This document shows positions 1 through 6,185 of a stretch of DNA of 10,899 nt, piece by piece (positions within the stretch are counted from its first letter, which is position 1; each line of letters starts with the position of its first letter). This DNA is from Planctomycetaceae bacterium TMED10 (GTDB lineage Bacteria; Planctomycetota; Planctomycetia; Pirellulales; UBA7805): assembly GCA_002168195.1 (NCBI GenBank), contig NHBP01000051.1, positions 82,393-93,291 of the forward strand, in the 5' to 3' direction. The position numbers and the translations under genes are program-made. The notes beneath the pieces are model-generated. The model searched no databases. It was not told the DNA's origin and worked only from the letters and a program-made list of their open reading frames with translations.

Positions 1-86
1 TGTGCTGGAAACGACCGGGGACAATCAATTGTTTCCGCGCCGAGCACCGATACAAGAATGATTTGTTGAACGAGCAGGCATGCCAC

Positions 87-123
87 AAAAAGAGGGCCCG
101 ACCGCCGAATAGAGATTGCGGGC
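87..123 (-). terminator. Possible weak intrinsic terminator
   Basis: Read on the minus strand, a 5-bp GCCCG/CGGGC stem with an 18-nt loop is followed by CCTCTTTTT. It lies about 70 bp past the stop of the M23-like gene. The stem is short and the loop long, so this is a weak candidate for ending the minus-strand operon. Confidence 0.25.
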
Positions 124-143
124 GCAAGATTCTTCAAGCTATT

Positions 144-187
144 GGCTGTAATACAAATTGCTCGCCTCATGGTTGTATTGCACAGCC
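144..187. repeat. Inverted repeat just past the M23-like gene
   Basis: The arms GGCTGT-AATACAA (144-156) and TTGTATT-GC-ACAGCC (173-187) pair over 13 bp with a 2-nt bulge and a 16-nt loop. The hairpin begins 3 nt after the TGA stop of the M23-like gene on the minus strand. No U-tract follows directly, so it could be a 3'-end-protecting structure, a factor-dependent termination site or a dyad binding site. The repeat is seen directly; its role is not known. Confidence 0.55.
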
Positions 188-190
188 GTT

Positions 191-1066
191 TCAGGAGGTT
201 CTGCGATTGACGGGCCGCCCAAAGAAAACAATAAGTCCGAAGATCGCAATCTTTAATGTACCGTTCTCTGGGACGGTTTGTAATTCTACCCAGTCATCAT
301 CATTGCGCGATCCCCACCAGATAATGGGGGTAGAAATACGGGAGGCCTTAGATATTGAAAGGTCATTGCGATTCGCGCCGCGCGCGCCGTATGTCGTGAA
401 GAGCGTGTCAGGCATTAAATCGAAATAAGAAACCCAATATTTTTCCGTACTACTGACAGAATAAAGAATGGCGATGTCAAAATCGTGACCCGTTCGCATA
501 TCTGCATATCCTAAAAGATCGCCGGCGCTTAGCGTGTCGGTCACATAGGACGCATCGTCCGGTTGATGTGCTGGCCAAACCGCAGCAGGCCAGTCATTCT
601 TGATTTGTGGATAATCGTTATCAAGGTCGATATGAAATAAAACGGCCATGTAGTTGGGGTCATCTACAGATGTGAGTTCCACTCGTTTGTTGATAATCGA
701 AGGATCATCATCATTAATTTCTTCGGTCACGCGAGTGATGACTCCATCGAACGGAGCATACACAGGAACCGTGGAAGCGTCGCCAAGATGCGTCGCGTAG
801 GGAGCGAGATAATGCTTCATGCTGCTATCGGGCTCGGTGGAGTCTGTTGCGCCAAAATATTCACCCGCATATGCGAAGCTGGCATCGTAGGAAAAATCGT
901 GCCCTGCCCCAGAGCGGAACTTGGAAATTTCTTCGAGCATCAAAACGTCAGTAACATCTGACTCGATAAGCTCGGGGTGAATGACTGTTCCGAAGGTGTT
1001 TCCGGTAATCCCACAAAAGAAAAACAGAAACATCGATCCAGTCAAAACATTGCGTCGGCCGTGCAT
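191..1066 (-). CDS. Secreted M23-like (lysostaphin-fold) protein with PEP-CTERM-like tail
   Basis: This 291-aa protein starts with a basic, then hydrophobic segment (RRNVLTGSMFLFFFCG) that reads as a signal peptide. The centre resembles the M23/lysostaphin beta-barrel: a GHDFSYD segment, SMKHYLAP, the strand PVYAPFDGVITRV, LFHIDLD, and AGDLLGYAD followed by GHDFDIAI. Catalytic M23 peptidases carry H...D and a later HxH. Here the last motif is HDFD, so metal binding and peptidase activity are doubtful. The C-terminus (residues 265-291) reads VPENGT, a hydrophobic stretch, then RPVNRR, much like a PEP-CTERM sorting signal with Asn for the second Pro. GGAG lies 6 nt upstream of ATG, which supports the start. 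It is the last gene of a likely minus-strand group, 88 bp after the cyclotransferase gene. Fold call is moderate; activity is unknown. Confidence 0.65.
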   Translation of the reverse strand: MHGRRNVLTGSMFLFFFCGITGNTFGTVIHPELIESDVTDVLMLEEISKFRSGAGHDFSYDASFAYAGEYFGATDSTEPDSSMKHYLAPYATHLGDASTVPVYAPFDGVITRVTEEINDDDPSIINKRVELTSVDDPNYMAVLFHIDLDNDYPQIKNDWPAAVWPAHQPDDASYVTDTLSAGDLLGYADMRTGHDFDIAILYSVSSTEKYWVSYFDLMPDTLFTTYGARGANRNDLSISKASRISTPIIWWGSRNDDDWVELQTVPENGTLKIAIFGLIVFFGRPVNRRTS

Positions 1067-1154
1067 TGCTTGCTCCGAGGGCGTTCTTGATGCTCATCGT
1101 ATACCATTTTACTCCGAGCGAGCAAAGGCGTTTTGCGTTTCACTGCATAGACAA

Positions 1155-1526
1155 TCAGGCGTCGGCGGCGTAGCGGACCCAATCGCCCGTTCCGATACGC
1201 ATCCAGTGGTCCGGGATATCCAAAGTATAAATCCAGATCGATGTTATTCGGCGGTCTGCTAGCTTGACGCGTTTGCGGCAGAAAAAATGGGGATGCCGTT
1301 CGTAGGCATCAACCAAAGCTAATTCCGGTATCGATAAGTCGTAAAGCTCACCATAAATAGCTGTCCCTCCTGTGGCAATCGCTGCTGGCCAATCTCCAGA
1401 GTCGTAGAGGGTGAATGCGGGGGCCGTGGAGCCATAGCCGAGAAAGGGAGAGCCTGATACCAGGTGGTGTTGCGGCATCCCTTTGCGGAGAGAGCCGTAA
1501 ACAAAGACAGTCTCGCGATCACACAT
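1155..1526 (-). CDS. Gamma-glutamylcyclotransferase-like (AIG2/GGCT fold) protein
   Basis: This 123-aa protein opens with VFVYGSLRKG, the hallmark YGSL loop of the gamma-glutamylcyclotransferase family, at residues 8-17. It continues with AIYGELYDL and then LVDAYERHPHFFCRKRVKL, which matches the family's D-x-x-E segment carrying the catalytic Glu. Its length is normal for bacterial YtfP-like members. Characterised relatives cleave gamma-glutamyl amides or gamma-glutamyl-amines to 5-oxoproline, but many bacterial members have no known substrate, so the reaction here is inferred only. No signal peptide is seen, so it should be cytosolic. The start is placed just before the YGSL motif; no strong Shine-Dalgarno sequence precedes it. 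It follows the secreted 225-aa protein gene by 28 bp, so co-transcription is likely. Confidence 0.85.
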   Translation of the reverse strand: MCDRETVFVYGSLRKGMPQHHLVSGSPFLGYGSTAPAFTLYDSGDWPAAIATGGTAIYGELYDLSIPELALVDAYERHPHFFCRKRVKLADRRITSIWIYTLDIPDHWMRIGTGDWVRYAADA

Positions 1527-1554
1527 GGATGCAACTGCTAGGCAAAGATAAAAA

Positions 1555-2232
1555 TCAAGGCTTCAATGGACCTGCCGGTCTAATCGCATAGGGCGACGAC
1601 AAGCGTTTTACGCGATGAAGACCAAACTGATCGACGGAACTGATCTCGCCGTTCATCGAGAGACCGTTGGTGCGAAGAACAACGTACTCGCAAAAGGGAC
1701 GCGCTACTTTGTAGATTTCATCGTGGTGCCGCTGATTAACCGGTAGGCAGTAATACGAATAAGATTTTCTTTTCTCCACCGATTTCTCTCTAACGGGAAG
1801 CCCGGGATATTCGAACGCAAGCATTACGTTCGCACTCGACGAACCCTCATCGGCCTGAGAATCCCCCAGAATAATAGTAGGGATGAGAAAATAAGAGGGA
1901 TTACCCAGACGAATGGTTTGATTGGTTTGAGTGGGGTCTTTAATCCTGACAGAAGTGAGAGCAGAAGGGATATCTCCCACGATCTTGTACCAATTGTACG
2001 TGGACAGTTTCGCGGCGTGATCTTTTTGATCGGCGACGCAAGGTGACATGCGACTGAACATTCGCGGCCCCGTGATTGAGATCGCGCAGTAATCAGAGGT
2101 GGGCACCTTTACTTCCACTTCGTGTTGAAACACTTCGACGGGACGAACCAAAATGATCGGCTCGTCTGTGAAAGCCGGAGGCGTTAAAGCGAACAGGACT
2201 AGAAGCAGAGCGTATTGTTTGAATGTAGCCAT
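1555..2232 (-). CDS. Secreted protein of unknown function
   Basis: I do not recognise a family in this 225-aa protein. It begins with a clear signal peptide (KQYALLLVLFALTPPAFT, probable cleavage near residue 22), so the mature protein should be exported. Four cysteines in the mature part (contexts DYCAIS, SPCVAD, YYCLPV, PFCEYV) could form two disulfides. The composition suggests beta-strands and there is no second membrane segment. The start codon is odd: ATG directly follows the T-run of the upstream fasciclin gene's terminator, so there is no Shine-Dalgarno sequence. The signal peptide beginning at residue 1 still argues that this start is real. It precedes the cyclotransferase gene by 28 bp. 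Coding status is likely; function is unknown. Confidence 0.7.
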   Translation of the reverse strand: MATFKQYALLLVLFALTPPAFTDEPIILVRPVEVFQHEVEVKVPTSDYCAISITGPRMFSRMSPCVADQKDHAAKLSTYNWYKIVGDIPSALTSVRIKDPTQTNQTIRLGNPSYFLIPTIILGDSQADEGSSSANVMLAFEYPGLPVREKSVEKRKSYSYYCLPVNQRHHDEIYKVARPFCEYVVLRTNGLSMNGEISSVDQFGLHRVKRLSSPYAIRPAGPLKP

Positions 2233-2268
2233 AAAAAAAGGGGAGGCGGGCTTTGCCGCCCCCTCCCC
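2233..2268 (-). terminator. Intrinsic terminator of the fasciclin gene
   Basis: On the minus strand, GGGGAGG pairs with CCTCCCC and an inner GGGC pairs with GCCC, with a 6-nt loop (GGCAAA) and one bulged G. Seven T residues follow. It sits 15 nt past the fasciclin stop codon. The T-run touches the ATG of the next minus-strand gene, so that gene either depends on read-through or has its own promoter within this region. Confidence 0.85.
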
Positions 2269-2283
2269 AATCTGTAAGCGATG

Positions 2284-2775
2284 TTACGCCTTGGGCAAAA
2301 GTACCGCGTCGATGACGTGAATGACGCCATTTTTGCAGGGGATATCGGCCTTGATCACTTCCGCATTGTTGACCATTACCTTACCGCCTTTTACCGAAAT
2401 GTCGACATCAGATCCTTCGAGTGTTTTTGCATTGGAAAGTTTGACAACATCCTTTGCTTTTACCCGGCCTGGAACGACGTGATACGTTAAGATCTTTACC
2501 AGCTGATCTTTATTTTCGGGCTTCAGCAATTCAGCGACAGTTCCCTCAGGAAGTTTACTGAATGCATCATTAGTGGGTGCAAACACGGTAACTTGGTCGT
2601 CCCCGGAAAGGGCGTCCGCAAGTCCTGCAGCCTCTACCGCGGCGACAAGTGTCTTAAAGTTATCATTGTGCTTGGCTGCACTCACAATCGACTTATCGCA
2701 CGTGCCGCAACCAGCGTAAGCGCCGGCAATTCCAACGGCGAGCACTAGGCAAAAAACAGCTAGAATCCTCTTCAT
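2284..2775 (-). CDS. Secreted fasciclin (FAS1) domain protein
   Basis: This 163-aa protein has a signal peptide (MKRILAVFCLVLAVGIAGAYA) followed by one FAS1 domain of normal length. The FAS1 H1 box is visible as TVFAPTNDAF and the H2 region as ILTYHVVPG, with the closing strand GVIHVIDAVLLP. FAS1 domains mediate adhesion to proteins or surfaces, and bacterial single-domain forms are secreted or periplasmic; the partner here is unknown. The mature N-terminus has a CGTC pair, and a third cysteine is in ADIPCKNG. I chose the ATG at 2775 over an in-frame ATG at 2871 for three reasons: AAGGAGA lies just upstream, the signal peptide starts there, and the candidate promoter at 2844-2871 would place the transcript start downstream of the longer ORF's first codon. 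An intrinsic terminator follows the stop, so it is probably mainly monocistronic. Confidence 0.93.
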   Translation of the reverse strand: MKRILAVFCLVLAVGIAGAYAGCGTCDKSIVSAAKHNDNFKTLVAAVEAAGLADALSGDDQVTVFAPTNDAFSKLPEGTVAELLKPENKDQLVKILTYHVVPGRVKAKDVVKLSNAKTLEGSDVDISVKGGKVMVNNAEVIKADIPCKNGVIHVIDAVLLPKA

Positions 2776-2843
2776 CGTTCTCTCCTTTTTCGTGATTTTT
2801 CTATCCGGACTGCCGCCGTGATGGCAGCCATCCTCGTGAATTA

Positions 2844-2871
2844 AATATAGACATGCCGAATTGCTAGACAA
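2844..2871 (-). promoter_or_regulatory. Probable sigma70-type promoter of the fasciclin gene
   Basis: On the minus strand TTGTCT (2871-2866) and TATATT (2849-2844) are separated by 16 bp. Transcription would start near 2837, giving a leader of about 60 nt that contains the AAGGAGA ribosome site. The -10 matches consensus at 5 of 6 positions and the -35 at 4 of 6. Confidence 0.55.
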
Positions 2872-2953
2872 GCAGTTACAGGGCGGTTTTTACGCATTTA
2901 ATATTTGCACGATAGACCGGAGGGTGGTTTCAGACGAGATTTTACCTAAACCC

Positions 2954-2980
2954 GCTTAGTAAGTCGCAATATTTACTAGC
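2954..2980. repeat. Short inverted repeat between the kinase and fasciclin genes
   Basis: GC(T)TAGTAA and TTACTAGC pair over 8 bp with one bulged T and a 10-nt loop. It lies about 40 bp past the kinase stop on the minus strand and has no following U-tract. It might be a weak 3' hairpin or chance. Confidence 0.25.
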
Positions 2981-3021
2981 CTGGGAGTCTTGAACTGACC
3001 AGCGAAGAATATTACACGTCC

Positions 3022-4368
3022 TCAGGTCGATACGGGCGCGTTTTTATGGAGCCGCATCGTCTTCGAGTTTGAGGAAGCCGAGCGTCCCAGGCAATTAAAA
3101 CGGACCGCGAGCGTTCTTAAGTCATTGCAGAAATGGGCCGGAGTCTGATACCGGCTATCGGGGTCCTTGTGCATGGCCCTCTCAATAATATCGGCCAAAT
3201 CAGAGGGAATCGAACGCGACAGACTGTCAACCCGTTCGGGGACCCGCTCCATAATTGCCGAAACAAATTCAGCAAAGGTTCCCTCAGAAAAAGGATGTTT
3301 CCCGGTGAGCATGTGATACATCGTGGCGCCGAGCGAATAAATGTCGCTGCGGTGATCCGCCTTGATGGCATTATCAATCTGTTCCGGTGGCATGTAAGCG
3401 AGTGTTCCGACTGCTTCGCCCGGCGCAGTGATCACAGATTGCATCGGCCGATATAGACGCTTTGCTAGGCCGAAATCAACGAGTTTCGCGATCCCTCGGC
3501 GATTGACCATGATGTTCCGCGGCTTGATATCGCGATGCACAAATGAACGCTCGTAAGCGTACTGAAGTGCCGCAGTAATTTGAATTCCGATTTGAAGTGT
3601 CGTGGGGACCGATACATGTCCATATTGATTGATAATAGCCCCGACCTCTTTGCCCCCGATATATTCCATGGCGATGAAATAAACCCCCTCAGAATCGCCC
3701 GCATCATAAATACGGATGACATTTGGGTGGGTGATGTCCTTGCATATATTTACAGCGCGATAAAATCGTTTTGCACCGCTTTCTTTGGATATATAAGTAG
3801 GATCAATAATTTTCAGGGCGACCTTTTTCTTGTCGCTGATTCGAATTGCGGAAAATACGGTACCCACAGAGCCTTCACCAAGTTTCCCGTTAATATGGTA
3901 TCCGGCCACCATATTTGGAGACCAACTGTGGCCACCGCTCGGGACGTCGCTGTTTTTTATTCGACTGCTTGATTCGTGGTCCGAACCCGACAAGCCTTTT
4001 TCCGGGCGCCAACCTTCCTGAGTGCTGCTTTCGGGGCAAAATGGCTTTTCGCCCGTTTTGACCTTGGAAGCGTTGTCCGAACGCACCTCAAAAAGATTTT
4101 TGCCAATAGCGACCCGATCACCATCCTGTAGATTCGTCTGCTGCAAGATGCGTTTGCCATTGACATAGGTACCGTTCCAGCTTTTTAAGTCAAAAAGTGA
4201 TAAACGGCCTTCAGAGTTCGATAATTCGCAATGCTGTCTCGAAACAAGAGGATCATGAAACGTGACATTTGTTTCTCGAGAGCGTCCCAGAACGAGCCGC
4301 TGATTTTCAGCAACGACCACGGATCTACCAACGTTATGTCCTTTTACGAATCTCAGATTGTATTGCAT
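3022..4368 (-). CDS. FHA-domain Ser/Thr protein kinase (PknB-type), soluble
   Basis: This 448-aa protein joins an N-terminal FHA phosphothreonine-binding domain (about residues 1-97: LGRS at 27-30, SRQH at 43-46, NGTYVNG at 65-71) to a Hanks-type kinase (about 155-435) through a Ser-rich linker. The kinase shows the glycine loop LGEGSVG (163-169), VALK with Lys186, HRDIKPRN (288-295), DFG (308-310), PPE (337-339) and SDIYSLG (351-357). The alpha-C position expected to be Glu is Ala205 (RFYRAVNIC), so the usual Lys-Glu salt bridge cannot form there. Thr/Ser residues in the activation loop (about 311-335) are possible phosphosites. There is no membrane segment, so it is cytosolic. The start at 4368 is chosen because the FHA fold begins there and AAGGGA precedes it; a 42-residue in-frame extension looks noncoding. 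The substrate is unknown. Confidence 0.93.
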   Translation of the reverse strand: MQYNLRFVKGHNVGRSVVVAENQRLVLGRSRETNVTFHDPLVSRQHCELSNSEGRLSLFDLKSWNGTYVNGKRILQQTNLQDGDRVAIGKNLFEVRSDNASKVKTGEKPFCPESSTQEGWRPEKGLSGSDHESSSRIKNSDVPSGGHSWSPNMVAGYHINGKLGEGSVGTVFSAIRISDKKKVALKIIDPTYISKESGAKRFYRAVNICKDITHPNVIRIYDAGDSEGVYFIAMEYIGGKEVGAIINQYGHVSVPTTLQIGIQITAALQYAYERSFVHRDIKPRNIMVNRRGIAKLVDFGLAKRLYRPMQSVITAPGEAVGTLAYMPPEQIDNAIKADHRSDIYSLGATMYHMLTGKHPFSEGTFAEFVSAIMERVPERVDSLSRSIPSDLADIIERAMHKDPDSRYQTPAHFCNDLRTLAVRFNCLGRSASSNSKTMRLHKNAPVST

Positions 4369-4530
4369 GTGACAATCCCTTTGTCGGTAGCCCCGAGCGC
4401 TTAACGTACCGAACAACCCATCCAGTGAAGTGGCGGAGATGCATGCGGTTGACGACGGCAAAGCGCATCGCCTTGTTCCGATGATGTGAATCAAGTTGCG
4501 TTAGTTCAAATTCAGCGATTACGTTCGCTC

Positions 4531-4550
4531 TTGCGCCAGAACTGGCACAA
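4531..4550. promoter_or_regulatory. 20-bp dyad, possible operator upstream of the kinase
   Basis: TTGCGCCAG and CTGGCACAA are inverted copies around a central AA, with 8 of 9 positions paired. The symmetry and length fit the operator of a homodimeric repressor or activator. It lies about 160 bp upstream of the kinase start. With a very short loop and no T-run it is a poor terminator. Regulatory role is inferred. Confidence 0.4.
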
Positions 4551-4720
4551 ATATGAAAAGTAAATCCCTCTACCGCTTAATTGCCCTTTGAGGATAGTTC
4601 CGGACAAAAAATAACAATAATTTTTAAGTCGTTACTAAATAGGGCGTTATCGCTTTGGGCGGTCGGATGTGATTGACCAGGGAGGTAAAAAAGAGTTGGG
4701 TCCAAATCTGATCAGGAAGG

Positions 4721-4742
4721 AGCGTGCCGCGTTTCGCACGCT
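4721..4742 (-). terminator. Hairpin directly after the exonuclease gene
   Basis: AGCGTGC and GCACGCT pair perfectly over 7 bp around an 8-nt loop, starting 2 nt past the TAA stop of the exonuclease on the minus strand. The following bases (CCTTCCTGATC) are not a U-tract, so it would be a weak or factor-assisted terminator, or an mRNA 3' stabiliser. Confidence 0.45.
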
Positions 4743-4744
4743 GT

Positions 4745-5563
4745 TTACCATGGATTTTCCCAGTCGCCCCAGTGTTCCAGATAAGTAGAAACTCCCTTCA
4801 GTGTTAACTGCTTTGATTCCAGCCATTGCTTGGTTTCAGCAACGATGGCCTGTTCTTGATCCCGACTCAATTCCCCGGTCATAACGCGGGTGCGGAGGAA
4901 GACAAAATAGGTGTCGAGGACATCGCAGCGGCAATATCCATGGATATCATCGAGTAAACCATCGTCGTGACATTGCTGGACGTGATTTCCCTGCATGTCC
5001 ATTTTACCGGGCTTGCCGAGAATGGTGGCCGCGAGGTTCAGTCCACCGTGGAATCTTCCGGCACCAAAATTTGTAAGTAACTCTTGTAAATCGATATGCC
5101 CGCCGTCGTTATAGCGATAACGGGGCTGCTCATAGAGCTTGCTTCCCGGGGCAAGCCAACGTTTGATATTTACACCGTAGCGATACGCCGCAAGTTCCAT
5201 GACTGGCAGATCAAAACCGCGACCATTGAAGGTGACGAAGCAGGGGCAGATATATTGCTTCCAGCCATGCCAGAAATCCTGGGTCATTTTATGTGGGCGA
5301 GATTCTTGCTCATCTAATGACTGTAAATTCATTAATGAGAAATCCGCGGAAATTTTCGCCACTGCGATGGATACCGGGATGTGGTAGGTGATCGGAATGA
5401 AGTCAGTTCCATGAGAGGCTTTTCTCTCCGCCGCATAGCGATCGCGGGCCTCTTTCGCACTAAGTGATTCGTCCGGGTAATTAACCTTTTTAACGAGTTC
5501 GCCATCTACAATGGTTTCAATGTCAAATACTAAATATTTGACATTTTCTTCAACCTTGACCAC
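4745..5563 (-). CDS. Predicted DEDDy-type 3'-5' exonuclease (PolB-exo-like)
   Basis: This 272-aa protein matches the 3'-5' exonuclease family related to the proofreading domain of family B DNA polymerases (DNA_pol_B_exo2 type). Exo I is FDIET (Asp14, Glu16). Exo II is TFNGRGFDLP (Asp118). A conserved HIDLQELL follows at about 156-163. Exo III is YCRCD (Tyr210, Asp214), which makes it DEDDy. All metal ligands are present, so it should be active on DNA or RNA 3' ends; the substrate is not known. There is no polymerase domain, so it is a stand-alone enzyme of normal family length. The start is GTG with GGAGGG about 8 nt upstream; no ATG lies nearby. It follows the 128-aa conserved gene by 41 bp, probably in one operon. 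Confidence 0.9.
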   Translation of the reverse strand: MVKVEENVKYLVFDIETIVDGELVKKVNYPDESLSAKEARDRYAAERKASHGTDFIPITYHIPVSIAVAKISADFSLMNLQSLDEQESRPHKMTQDFWHGWKQYICPCFVTFNGRGFDLPVMELAAYRYGVNIKRWLAPGSKLYEQPRYRYNDGGHIDLQELLTNFGAGRFHGGLNLAATILGKPGKMDMQGNHVQQCHDDGLLDDIHGYCRCDVLDTYFVFLRTRVMTGELSRDQEQAIVAETKQWLESKQLTLKGVSTYLEHWGDWENPW

Positions 5564-5604
5564 GAGACGCTCCCTCCAGCGATAATGCTTGATTATGAAA
5601 AAAG

Positions 5605-5991
5605 CTATTTTGAATCTTCAGTTGCCTGAAGTTTTGACATGAAATTCGATATATCGGTAATTGTTTTTAAGTAAATGGGACTGTCCATGGAGTGTTCTTT
5701 GACTATTTCCTCGCGAAAATTGTCGTAGTTCAGTTCTTGGCTCAGCGAAAGCATGACCTGTGACCAGATGTTTTTGTCAACGAACATGTGAAACTTATAT
5801 TCAGAGTCTGAATGCTCTTTGATGTCACAGTTGCCGATGAGATCAGGGAGATGGAATTTAAGTGCTTCGAGTTGGGAGCGAAAAATAGCCTGAACCACCA
5901 GGCCGTGCGAATCGAGATCGTTCTCGTGCCCACCGTCTCCCTGTCGTGCACTGGCGATGCTATAAAAACCCCACCGAGTAAAAATCCACAT
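5605..5991 (-). CDS. Conserved hypothetical protein (MWxFTxxGFxS family)
   Basis: This 128-aa protein resembles a widespread family of small uncharacterised bacterial proteins that begin with MW-x-FT-x-x-GF-x-S and share a DYDNF-like segment; here these are MWIFTRWGFYSIASARQGDG (1-20) and ELNYDNFREEIVKEH. Family recognition is from memory of the pattern, not a search. It has no signal peptide or membrane segment and looks like a compact alpha/beta cytosolic protein. The start agrees with the conserved N-terminus; only a weak AGG lies upstream. A promoter at 6034-6062 gives a short leader. It is first in a likely two-gene operon with the exonuclease, which hints at a nucleic-acid role, but that is a guess. 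Confidence 0.8.
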   Translation of the reverse strand: MWIFTRWGFYSIASARQGDGGHENDLDSHGLVVQAIFRSQLEALKFHLPDLIGNCDIKEHSDSEYKFHMFVDKNIWSQVMLSLSQELNYDNFREEIVKEHSMDSPIYLKTITDISNFMSKLQATEDSK

Positions 5992-6033
5992 TGTATTGGC
6001 CTAAAAATTCAGTGATAAAAAGTGCAGTCCCCC

Positions 6034-6062
6034 TTTATATCGCAGAGGGAATGAGGTGAAAA
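6034..6062 (-). promoter_or_regulatory. Probable promoter of the hypothetical protein-exonuclease operon
   Basis: On the minus strand TTTTCA (6062-6057) and TATAAA (6039-6034) are separated by 17 bp. Predicted transcription start is near 6027, about 36 nt before the ATG at 5991. The spacing is ideal, the -10 strong (5 of 6) and the -35 moderate (4 of 6). Confidence 0.5.
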
Positions 6063-6138
6063 TAGTCCCACACTCTGTTGCGACGTGGAAAGTTATTTAA
6101 AATCTGCGAAAACAATCATTGATAAGATAAGGACTGGG

Positions 6139-6178
6139 CATCCGTCCGAGTTGCTTCCCGTATCGCATTAACGGATGA
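6139..6178 (+). promoter_or_regulatory. Leader inverted repeat overlapping the aminotransferase ribosome site
   Basis: CATCCGT (6139-6145) and ACGGATG (6171-6177) are perfect 7-bp inverted copies 25 nt apart. The right arm contains the only Shine-Dalgarno-like sequence (GGATG) before the ATG at 6186. Pairing could reduce translation. The span also holds GTTGCT (6150-6155) and TAACGGATGA (6169-6178), both echoed upstream of the DUF3050 gene. Confidence 0.35.
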
Positions 6179-6185
6179 ATTAAAA

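Larger units (their letters stand above)
4369..4744. other. Gene-free gap between kinase and exonuclease genes
   Basis: This 376-bp stretch holds the promoter region of the minus-strand kinase and the 3' end region of the exonuclease gene. It contains a 20-bp dyad at 4531-4550 and a hairpin at 4721-4742. No convincing -10/-35 pair stands out. The part from 4369 to 4494 is open in frame with the kinase but shows no domain. A 31-codon plus-strand reading frame at 4696-4788 is not convincing. Confidence 0.6.

Noticed and set aside
63..428. Plus-strand open frame of 121 codons
   Set aside because: It overlaps the M23-like gene in antisense, has no recognisable domain or ribosome site, and its protein has shadow-like composition.
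2776..2871. N-terminal extension of the fasciclin protein to an upstream ATG
   Set aside because: The extension precedes a good signal peptide and a strong ribosome site, and the likely promoter overlaps its first codon.
3133..3972. Plus-strand open frames opposite the kinase
   Set aside because: They are antisense to a clear kinase domain with all its motifs and show no family features of their own.
4369..4494. 42-residue N-terminal extension of the kinase
   Set aside because: The FHA domain begins at the ATG at 4368, which has an AAGGGA ribosome site; the extension has no domain character.
4696..4788. 31-codon plus-strand frame with TTG start behind GGGAGG
   Set aside because: Good ribosome-like spacing but it runs antisense into the exonuclease end, needs a rare start codon and crosses the hairpin; too short to support without conservation.
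6056..6100. 15-codon GTG-initiated leader peptide before the aminotransferase
   Set aside because: It overlaps the minus-strand promoter, has no run of regulatory codons and no attenuator hairpin with a U-tract follows.
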